Below, one piece after another: positions 6,452 to 12,896 of a stretch of 12,896 bases of DNA (position 1 is its first letter; each line of letters begins with the position of its first letter). A program made the position numbers and the translations under genes. This stretch comes from Prevotellaceae bacterium UBA1786 (GTDB taxonomy: Bacteria; Bacteroidota; Bacteroidia; Bacteroidales; Bacteroidaceae). A model generated the notes under the pieces. It did no database searches. It was not told the origin of the DNA and worked only from the letters and a program-made list of their open reading frames with translations. The stretch spans positions 1-12,896 of the forward strand of contig DCGE01000204.1 in assembly GCA_002314525.1 (NCBI GenBank). Reading direction: 5' to 3'.

Positions 6452-6650
6452 AGTCATGCGAGAGCAGTGTCTGAGTCACACGAGAAAGCATAATGAGTCT
6501 AACGAGAGCAGAGGTTCAGTCTGTAAGATAGCTGTCTTACAGCGTGAAGATAGCTATCTTACAGACTTAAGGTGCGATGTCGTCTGACCGGATGTGCGGT
6601 TGCGGCAGACTGAGAGTGCGCTGTCGGAAGACTTTAGGGTGGAAAAGCTA
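6452..6650. repeat. Degenerate tandem array with exact 22-base period
   Basis: Units begin AGTC or AGAC and recur at 6452, 6474, 6496, 6518, then (after one 23-base step) 6541, 6563, 6585, 6607 and 6629. The inner motifs keep the same spacing: CGAGA at 6459, 6481 and 6503; a unit with AAGATAGCT in the fourth and fifth repeats; GTGCG at 6572, 6594 and 6616. Units 1 and 3 agree at 15 of 22 positions, units 6 and 8 at 16 of 22. The last unit overlaps the final codons of the trpB2-like gene on the other strand. The period is not a multiple of three and no reading frame runs through it. The spacer before it (6365-6451) contains only a small hairpin (ACGGA/TCCGT, 6408-6421). Confidence 0.75.
6518..6567. 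repeat. 16-bp perfect inverted repeat inside the 22-base array
   Basis: AGTCTGTAAGATAGCT (6518-6533) and AGCTATCTTACAGACT (6552-6567) are exact reverse complements around an 18-base loop. The same DNA can instead form two smaller structures: CTGTAAGA/TCTTACAG (6521-6542) and the 14-bp palindrome AAGATAGCTATCTT (6547-6560). It lies between convergent genes and could act as a two-way 3'-end structure, but neither side has a U-tract, so it is not a typical intrinsic terminator. Confidence 0.7.
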
Positions 6651-8018
6651 CTTTATAATCTGTTCAAGCGAGTCGGTGAACTTGTGGATTTCCTCATCTG
6701 TAGTGGCATAATTATGGAGACTGCCAGATAGGAACTGGTCATAGGCTGCCATATCAATTAGTCCATGACCTGTGAGGTTGAAGAGGATGACCTTCTCCTC
6801 ACCGGTTTCTATGCAACGCTTTGCCTCGCGTATCGTGGCTGCAATGGCATGGGATGACTCAGGTGCTGGTATGATGCCTTCAGCCTTCGCGAAGAGCATA
6901 GCAGCCTCAAAAGTTTCAATCTGCTGAACATCCACTGCTTCCATAAGACCGTCTTTCATCAACTGACTGACAATTGATCCTGCTCCATGGTAACGAAGTC
7001 CTCCTGCATGAATATTGGCAGGCATGAACTCGTGGCCAAGTGTCAACATAGGAATCATAGGTGTGTAGCCAGCCTCATCACCGAAATCGTATTGAAATAC
7101 TCCCTTGGTAAGTTTAGGACAGCTCTCTGGTTCAGCTGCAATGAAACGGGTATTCTTCTCACCATTTATCTTGTGGCGCATAAACGGGAAGGAAATACCG
7201 CCAAAGTTACTTCCTCCTCCGAAACATGCTACAATGACATCAGGGTATTCACCTGCAAGTTCCATCTGCTTCTCAGCTTCAAGGCCGATGATGGTCTGAT
7301 GGAGTGATACGTGGTTCATCACAGAACCAAGAGTATATCTGCAATTCTCGGTCGTACGGCAGAGTTCGACCGCTTCAGAGATTGCAGTACCGAGTGAACC
7401 CTGACAGTTAGGGTTCTTGTTGATGATGTCCTTCCCGGCACGTGTTGACATCGAGGGTGATGGCGTAACCTGAGCACCAAATGTCTGCATGATACTCCTG
7501 CGATACGGTTTCTGATTATAGCTTATCTTGACCTGATAGACTGCTGCCTCCAATCCAAAAACATTTGCCGCATACGAGAGGGCTGCTCCCCATTGACCAG
7601 CTCCAGTCTCAGTCGTAACACTCTTGATACCTTGCTGCTTGGCATAGTAAGCCTGTGCAATGGCAGAGTTGAGTTTATGACTGCCGACCGGACTCACACT
7701 CTCATTCTTGAAGTAAATATGAGCAGGAGTACATAATGCCTCCTCAAGTCCATAGGCACGTACCAATGGCGTGCTGCGGTAGTACTTGTACATATCACGT
7801 ACCTTCTCGGGAATATCAATCCATCGGTCTGTCATGTTGACTTCCTGACGTGCACACTCCTCGCAGAAAATAGGGAACAAGTCCTCAGCCTTCATAGGTT
7901 CATGGGTCTGCGGGTTTATCATCGGCAGAGGTTTGTTCTTCATGTCTGCCTGAATATTATACCACTGATATGGAATCTCATCCTCACTTAAGAAGAATCT
8001 TTTCTGTCTCACGCTCAT
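6648..8018 (-). CDS. trpB2: TrpB2-type tryptophan synthase beta homologue (PLP enzyme)
   Basis: A 456-residue PLP enzyme, longer than the approximately 400 residues of classical TrpB (TrpB1). PLP-binding Lys115 lies in VGSHKLNSA, the catalytic Glu137 in ETGAGQWG, and the phosphate-binding loop GGGSNF at 267-272. Trp at the AGQW position and HAGGLRYHG near 337-345 are marks of the TrpB2 group, where TrpB1 has AGQHG and a SAGLDYPG-type motif. The N-terminal extension of about 80 residues also fits TrpB2. TrpB2 proteins join indole with serine or phosphoserine and generally work without TrpA. No trpA or other trp gene is adjacent, so indole salvage is a plausible role, by inference. It is last in the operon, 14 bases after waaA, and is followed by the repeat array. 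Confidence 0.92.
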   Translation of the reverse strand: MSVRQKRFFLSEDEIPYQWYNIQADMKNKPLPMINPQTHEPMKAEDLFPIFCEECARQEVNMTDRWIDIPEKVRDMYKYYRSTPLVRAYGLEEALCTPAHIYFKNESVSPVGSHKLNSAIAQAYYAKQQGIKSVTTETGAGQWGAALSYAANVFGLEAAVYQVKISYNQKPYRRSIMQTFGAQVTPSPSMSTRAGKDIINKNPNCQGSLGTAISEAVELCRTTENCRYTLGSVMNHVSLHQTIIGLEAEKQMELAGEYPDVIVACFGGGSNFGGISFPFMRHKINGEKNTRFIAAEPESCPKLTKGVFQYDFGDEAGYTPMIPMLTLGHEFMPANIHAGGLRYHGAGSIVSQLMKDGLMEAVDVQQIETFEAAMLFAKAEGIIPAPESSHAIAATIREAKRCIETGEEKVILFNLTGHGLIDMAAYDQFLSGSLHNYATTDEEIHKFTDSLEQIIK

Positions 8019-8032
8019 AATATTTTGAGTTA

Positions 8033-9325
8033 TTAGTCTGTTATTGATGAAAAATCTACTGGACGGTCCTGGAATATTGCCTCATAACATTTCTGGACTG
8101 CACCAGCATTGGAATATATGAAATCTTTGGCTTTTTTACCAACTTGTCTGGCTTTCTCAGGATTGTTTACCAAGTCGTCCATGATAGTATTGAACGAATC
8201 CGCATCGTGGAATTCTATGGCTCCACCTGCATCAATGATGGCCTGTGCCTCCGGAAATTTCTGATGTCGAGGACCGAACACAACAGGTATGCCATATACT
8301 GCAGCCTCAGGTACGTTATGAATTCCTGAAATCAGGAATCCTCCACCTATCAATGCAATATCACCATAACGATATATGGATGACAACTTTCCGAAACAAT
8401 CCACAATCAGCACATCAGCCTCCTTCAGCAGGCGTTCGCTATCCTCAAGATTTCCGAACTTTTGGTTGAACTCATTATCCTCAAACTGAGAAAAGCATAC
8501 GACTTTCCTGTCACCGAGTTTCTCCTTTATTGAATTGATATGTGCTCCAGTAATCTTATGCGGAGCAATTATCATCTTCCAATCCTTGTGCTGATTGAAG
8601 TAAGGAATATAGATTTCCTCGTCGCCACCCCAACTGCTTCCGGCAATAAAGCACTTCTTTCCATCGACAAATGTCTTGACCATAGGAATATTCGGCGACA
8701 TGGCCTTTATCATTATTACTCGGTCAAAACGTGTGTCACCTACTTTCGTCACATTCTGGAATCCATGACTTTTGAGCACCTCAACAGATTCATCGTTCTG
8801 AACAAGGAAGTGATCAAACCTTCGCAGCGGACCGACATTGCCATACCACTTGAAGAAATAGTGATCCGGGCGAAACGTACTTGAGACACTGTACACCCTT
8901 GTACCACTATGCTTTGCTATATAAATATAGTTGGCCCAGAACTCATACTTCACAAGAAGCATGATCTCGGGATGGGCAAGACGAATGAAACTGGCTGCAT
9001 TGCCCGGAGTATCGAACGGCAGATAGACAACAACGTCGGCTCCAGCAAAATCCTTCATCACCTCATAACCAGAAGGCGAGAAGAATGAAAGCAGAATCTT
9101 ATATTCCGGATGGAACTTCCGGATGAATGCCAGAAGAAGACGTCCCATCTCGAATTCTCCTAATGAGGCCACGTGCATCCAAACAACACGATCGTCCTTC
9201 TTGATGTGCTTATGGAGTTTGAACATCGTTTTTGCCTGTCCATGAACTTGTTTACGCAGTTTCTTGTTGAACAGACTGGCAATGATGGCCCCCCACAAGA
9301 GGAAATACATTGCTATTGCATACAT
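8033..9325 (-). CDS. waaA: 3-deoxy-D-manno-octulosonate (Kdo) transferase
   Basis: A 430-residue GT30 glycosyltransferase that adds Kdo from CMP-Kdo to the lipid A precursor at the cytoplasmic face of the inner membrane. Residues about 4-20 form a single N-terminal membrane anchor. The catalytic Glu57 is in HVASLGEFE. Family motifs follow: KYEFW (126-130), GDTRFDRV (196-203), AGSSWGGDEE (228-237), IIAPHK (252-257) and GGGF...GIHNVPEAAVYGIPVVFGP (327-352) in the nucleotide-binding domain. The number of Kdo residues transferred cannot be read from sequence. The start at 9325 is only 3 bases after the gltX stop, and MYAIAMYFLLWG matches the usual N-terminus. kdtA is a synonym. Confidence 0.95.
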   Translation of the reverse strand: MYAIAMYFLLWGAIIASLFNKKLRKQVHGQAKTMFKLHKHIKKDDRVVWMHVASLGEFEMGRLLLAFIRKFHPEYKILLSFFSPSGYEVMKDFAGADVVVYLPFDTPGNAASFIRLAHPEIMLLVKYEFWANYIYIAKHSGTRVYSVSSTFRPDHYFFKWYGNVGPLRRFDHFLVQNDESVEVLKSHGFQNVTKVGDTRFDRVIMIKAMSPNIPMVKTFVDGKKCFIAGSSWGGDEEIYIPYFNQHKDWKMIIAPHKITGAHINSIKEKLGDRKVVCFSQFEDNEFNQKFGNLEDSERLLKEADVLIVDCFGKLSSIYRYGDIALIGGGFLISGIHNVPEAAVYGIPVVFGPRHQKFPEAQAIIDAGGAIEFHDADSFNTIMDDLVNNPEKARQVGKKAKDFIYSNAGAVQKCYEAIFQDRPVDFSSITD

Positions 9326-9328
9326 AGG

Positions 9329-10882
9329 CTACAACTTTTCGATTGCGGAATTGATTCTTCGGATGGTTTCTTCCTTGCCGAGGAAAGCAGACAGTTCGTA
9401 CATGTCGGGACCTTGACCAGTACCGACCAGAGCAACACGCCACGCGTTCCACGGACGAAGGCCTGTCTTTTCTGTCCATGGATCAACCACCGATTTCATG
9501 CCGTCAACCGAAAAGTCGTCAACACACTGAAGAATATCCACCAACTGACGCATCATGTCAGATGTACCTTCACCCCAGTTCTTACGTACAAACTTGTCTT
9601 CCTTGTCGAATGTTTCAGGAGCTATGAAGAAGAACTTGCAGAGAGGCCATAGATCGGATACGAAACTTATATTACGTTTCTTCTTGTTGTTGTCACCGTC
9701 AATGTATTCAATGACCTTGAGTTTCATCATGTCAACTACCTGGGCTTCACGTTCAGGCGTACTCTCAATGCCATTGGCACGGAGAATCGCATCAAAGTCA
9801 GGAGTCCAGTCAATAGCGTCCTTCTTGAGCAGATACTGATGATTGAACCAAATACCCTTGATGTAGTCAAACCTGGCACCAGCCTTACTGCACTTGCTGA
9901 GATCAAAGAGCTGTACCATCTCGTCAAGCGACATCACTTCCTGATCATTGCCTGGATTCCAGCCAAGCAGAGCAAGGAAGTTGACAAGAGCTTCAGGCAG
10001 ATAGCCTTTCTCACGGTAACCTGAAGAAACCTGGCCGCTTGCAGGATCGTGCCATTCGAGCGGGAAGACAGGGAAACCGAGCTTGTCGCCGTCACGCTTC
10101 GAGAGTTTGCCATTTCCTACAGGCTTGAGCAACAACGGAAGATGTGCGAACTGCGGCATGGTATCCTGCCATCCGAATGCTTCATAGAGCAGCACATGCA
10201 ATGGTGAGGATGGTAACCACTCTTCGCCACGTATGACGTGAGAAACCTCCATAAGGTGGTCATCTACGATATTGGCAAGATGGTATGTAGGAAGATTATC
10301 AGCACTCTTGTAAAGTACTTTGTCATCAAGAACTGAAGTGTTGATACTTACATCGCCGCGGATGATATCATGAACTACTACATCTCTTCCTGGTTCAATC
10401 TTGAACCGTACGACATACTGCTTTCCGTCTGCAATCAGTTCATCAACCTCGTCCTTTGACATGGAGAGGGAGTTGCGCATCTGCATACGTGTAGAGGCAT
10501 CATACTGGAAGTTCTCAATCTGCTGACGCTTTGCATCAAGTTCCTCCGGAGTATCAAAAGCAATATATGCCTTGCCGTTATCAAGCAACACCTGAACATA
10601 TTTCTTGTATATTTCCTTTCGCTCTGACTGGCGGTAAGGTCCATAGTTTCCACCGAAGGACACACCTTCGTCAAACTTGATGCCCATCCATTTGAACGAC
10701 TCAATTATATATTCTTCTGCTCCGGGAACGAAACGAGTGGAGTCTGTATCTTCTATCCTGAATATGAGGTCACCTCCATGCTGCTTTGCAAAGAGATAGT
10801 TGTATAATGCAGTGCGAACACCTCCAATATGAAGTGGACCGGTAGGACTCGGTGCAAAACGCACCCTAACTTTTCTTTTCAT
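9329..10882 (-). CDS. gltX: Glutamyl-tRNA synthetase
   Basis: A 517-residue class I synthetase charging tRNA-Glu. The ATP-site motif HIGG is at 18-21 (the HIGH signature) within [14 protein letters not shown], and KLSKR is at 259-263. The tRNA-acceptor-binding stretch [20 protein letters not shown] (191-210) is typical of GluRS, and the C-terminal helical domain is complete. ATG at 10882 (MKRKVRVRF) is preferred over the TTG at 10891, because the domain begins at once and TTG starts are rare. With this start the gene overlaps the end of the YfhO-family gene by 17 bases, suggesting coupled translation. It ends in TAG, 3 bases before waaA. Confidence 0.96.
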   Translation of the reverse strand: MKRKVRVRFAPSPTGPLHIGGVRTALYNYLFAKQHGGDLIFRIEDTDSTRFVPGAEEYIIESFKWMGIKFDEGVSFGGNYGPYRQSERKEIYKKYVQVLLDNGKAYIAFDTPEELDAKRQQIENFQYDASTRMQMRNSLSMSKDEVDELIADGKQYVVRFKIEPGRDVVVHDIIRGDVSINTSVLDDKVLYKSADNLPTYHLANIVDDHLMEVSHVIRGEEWLPSSPLHVLLYEAFGWQDTMPQFAHLPLLLKPVGNGKLSKRDGDKLGFPVFPLEWHDPASGQVSSGYREKGYLPEALVNFLALLGWNPGNDQEVMSLDEMVQLFDLSKCSKAGARFDYIKGIWFNHQYLLKKDAIDWTPDFDAILRANGIESTPEREAQVVDMMKLKVIEYIDGDNNKKKRNISFVSDLWPLCKFFFIAPETFDKEDKFVRKNWGEGTSDMMRQLVDILQCVDDFSVDGMKSVVDPWTEKTGLRPWNAWRVALVGTGQGPDMYELSAFLGKEETIRRINSAIEKL

Positions 10883-12896
10883 ATATAACAATAATTTTCC
10901 TTACGATTAATGAAACAATTCCGAGAACCAGCAAAGCAAAACAGATATATGCCACAGTCTCGGTAGTTGCAAGACTCTGAGGCTTGAATTCCATGACAAC
11001 CTCATGTTTGCCGGCAGGGACCTTGATAGCACGGAGAACATAGTCAGCCCTTGCAATGTCTGTTTCCTCTCCGTCGATTGTTGCCTTCCAACCTGGATAG
11101 TATATTTCCGAGAAGACTATCACACCACCCTTCTTGCTGTCAACTTCATACTTCACTTCATCAGAAGTAAGTGAAGTCTGCTTGACGTATGCAGCGGAAT
11201 CCTCTGCCATGTCTGCTCCTTCAAGTATCTTGCTGAAGTCCTTGCTGACGACTGCCGTATAGCGAGGTATCACCTCACCCAAAGCGTCAATCTCCTCATT
11301 TGCGCTGCCAACGACCTTCAGATCGTTTACAAACCATGCATTTCCGTATGCCAACGGATTCTCAACCGGTATCTGTCGGTTGTCCTGACCCGGCAATATG
11401 AACCACTTTGTATTAAGCATGTTGATGACAGGAAACATCTTGTCACCATCCATCGTGGAGTCTGGCTGGGCAATGAATCTATAAGCTTCATTGATTTCGG
11501 AACCAATATGTTCTTCAATGAGTTCCTGATAACGGCGAAGTTTTGCTGCATGATAACCTCCGATACTGCTGAAGAAAGCAGACGTGGTGTTATCATTGAA
11601 TGTACTGACAGTCAGATTCAGCACTCGGTAATTCCTGCCGGTACCCGACTGATCGAGAATGTACTGGTAAGCCTCTGTCTTTTGCACGCTCTGAGCGCCT
11701 ACAGATGCCGGTTCGAACATCTTGTCGTTGAGATAACGCTTGTTGACCGACCACATATCTGCCAGACACAAAACAATCACAAGTACTGCGTATGGCACAC
11801 CGATGAACTTCTTCTTTCCTTTCAGCAGCATCCAGATCAATAACGAACCAATTGCAATGATAATGAAGCTCCTCCATGCATCGGCTGTAAGCATCGCAGC
11901 TCTCATAGCACTTATGCTCGCAAGTATTCGAGCAGCAGTACCATTATCGAAATAGCCCTGTGCTACATATTGATCCATAGCTGCACGGTCATTGGTGCTC
12001 AGACAATCTGACGACGAACCACCCAAGGCAAATACAAGACAGAACAGCAAAGTGAGACCGGCACTGATGAAGAGCATCGTCTGCTTCTGCTTCTGCGACC
12101 ACTTGGAATTATCTGAAAACAGTTCCTTGAGTCCGAGAAGTGCCATCAGAGGTATTGTGAATTCAGCAACAACCAGTATCGAACTGACCGTCCTGAACTT
12201 GCTGTACATCGGGATGTTGTCAATGAAGAAATCAGTGAATCCCATGAAGTTCTTCCCCCAGGATAGAAGCAGTGAAAGTATTGTTGCAGTGAGCAATGCC
12301 CACTTCAGCGGATTCTTATTCGGAATGATAAGAAGCGAGAGAATAAACAGCATACATACAAGGGCACCGACATATACCGGTCCGCTTGTACCCGGCTGTT
12401 CACCCCAATATTGAGTGAAGGCGCCATAGATACCGGCACTGTTAAACTGGGCATCGGCCTTCTTCATGGCTGTCTCGTTCATTGAGAGCGGAACACTCGC
12501 ACCACCTCTCACATTAGGGACGAGGAGTGACCATGTCTCGCCTATTCCATAGCTCCAGTTTGTAATGTAGCTACGTTCCAGACCGCTGTCTGTCTGATCT
12601 TCAGTCTTTCCCTCCTTGACGAGTTCTGACTTTCCACGCATGGTGTCCTTGGAATACTCGTACGTATGGTAGAGGTTCGACAGATTAATTCCGACAGCAA
12701 TCACGGCGGCAGCAGCTACACCCCCTGAAGCCTTCAGCCAGCCCATAAAATCCTTCTTGATCAGTGCATCAATGAAGAATGCTACGACCATAAGTATTTC
12801 AGGAATCAGGAAGTAGTACGTCATCTGGACATGGTTGCTTATTATCTGCAAAGTGGCAAACAGAGCAGTCACCACAAGTCCCAGAATATACTTCTT
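10866..12896 (-). CDS. YfhO-family membrane protein (N-terminus outside the window)
   Basis: The frame is open to the right edge, so 676 codons are visible and the start is missing; the GTG at 12875 is an internal valine, not a start. Relatives have about 800-850 residues. Counting from that GTG, hydrophobic segments lie near 22-37, 47-66, 166-184, 192-206, 230-250, 266-285, 338-355 and 360-375, with a last one near 638-660 before a basic tail ending EKKS. Between them is a long extracytoplasmic region ending in a beta-rich stretch with [14 protein letters not shown] (about 590), typical of YfhO. The family resembles GT-C glycosyltransferases; in Bacillus YfhO is linked to glycosylation of lipoteichoic acid. 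Here a role in envelope glycan modification is likely but the substrate is unknown. It is the most upstream visible gene of the gltX-waaA-trpB2 operon. Confidence 0.88.
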   Translation of the reverse strand, partial: KKYILGLVVTALFATLQIISNHVQMTYYFLIPEILMVVAFFIDALIKKDFMGWLKASGGVAAAAVIAVGINLSNLYHTYEYSKDTMRGKSELVKEGKTEDQTDSGLERSYITNWSYGIGETWSLLVPNVRGGASVPLSMNETAMKKADAQFNSAGIYGAFTQYWGEQPGTSGPVYVGALVCMLFILSLLIIPNKNPLKWALLTATILSLLLSWGKNFMGFTDFFIDNIPMYSKFRTVSSILVVAEFTIPLMALLGLKELFSDNSKWSQKQKQTMLFISAGLTLLFCLVFALGGSSSDCLSTNDRAAMDQYVAQGYFDNGTAARILASISAMRAAMLTADAWRSFIIIAIGSLLIWMLLKGKKKFIGVPYAVLVIVLCLADMWSVNKRYLNDKMFEPASVGAQSVQKTEAYQYILDQSGTGRNYRVLNLTVSTFNDNTTSAFFSSIGGYHAAKLRRYQELIEEHIGSEINEAYRFIAQPDSTMDGDKMFPVINMLNTKWFILPGQDNRQIPVENPLAYGNAWFVNDLKVVGSANEEIDALGEVIPRYTAVVSKDFSKILEGADMAEDSAAYVKQTSLTSDEVKYEVDSKKGGVIVFSEIYYPGWKATIDGEETDIARADYVLRAIKVPAGKHEVVMEFKPQSLATTETVAYICFALLVLGIVSLIVRKIIVIYEKKS

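Noticed and set aside
6452..6650. CRISPR array
   Set aside because: The units are contiguous and divergent, with no constant repeat separated by unique spacers, and no cas gene is near.
10883..10891. TTG start for gltX, three codons upstream
   Set aside because: ATG at 10882 places the first catalytic motif at the normal distance; TTG starts are uncommon and nothing supports it.

Overview
The window reads as chromosomal DNA from a member of the Bacteroidales, most likely Prevotella or a close relative. Four things point there. Promoters fit the Bacteroidetes -33/-7 pattern (TTTG, about 19-20 bases, then TAnnTTTG). No gene start carries a classical Shine-Dalgarno; each is preceded by A/T-rich sequence. 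The order rpsU - xer recombinase - hpf - tRNA-Thr - tuf is one I associate with this phylum. The protein families (TrpB2, YfhO, WaaA, a three-domain aminopeptidase P) also fit. I see no phage, insertion sequence, CRISPR array or island; this is mostly housekeeping DNA.

Layout. Positions 1-1788 hold a minus-strand translation block: a promoter, rpsU, a Xer-type recombinase joined to rpsU by a TAATG stop/start overlap, the ribosome hibernation factor hpf, then a separately promoted tRNA-Thr(GGT) and the first codons of tuf at the window edge. Positions 1807-4133 hold a minus-strand pair: a gamma-carbonic-anhydrase-like hexapeptide protein and a long aminopeptidase P. A 310-base divergent spacer follows, with a near-ideal promoter for malate dehydrogenase (mdh, plus strand, 4444-5436), which ends at a strong intrinsic terminator. 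An inositol-monophosphatase-family gene (5585-6364, plus strand) comes next.

The spacer between that gene and the convergent trpB2 gene holds the least ordinary DNA here: a degenerate tandem array with a 22-base period and three kinds of unit, with a 16-bp perfect inverted repeat at its centre. From 12896 down to 6648 runs a tightly packed minus-strand operon: a YfhO-family membrane protein (cut by the window edge), gltX, waaA and trpB2. It joins an envelope glycan protein, glutamyl-tRNA synthetase, the Kdo transferase of lipid A/core assembly and a stand-alone tryptophan-synthase-beta homologue.

I did not find a convincing undescribed enzyme system. The best leads are non-coding: the 22-base array, the TTCGTA repeats around the mdh promoter, and a perfect Shine-Dalgarno-like octamer in the tuf leader of an organism that otherwise avoids such sequences.
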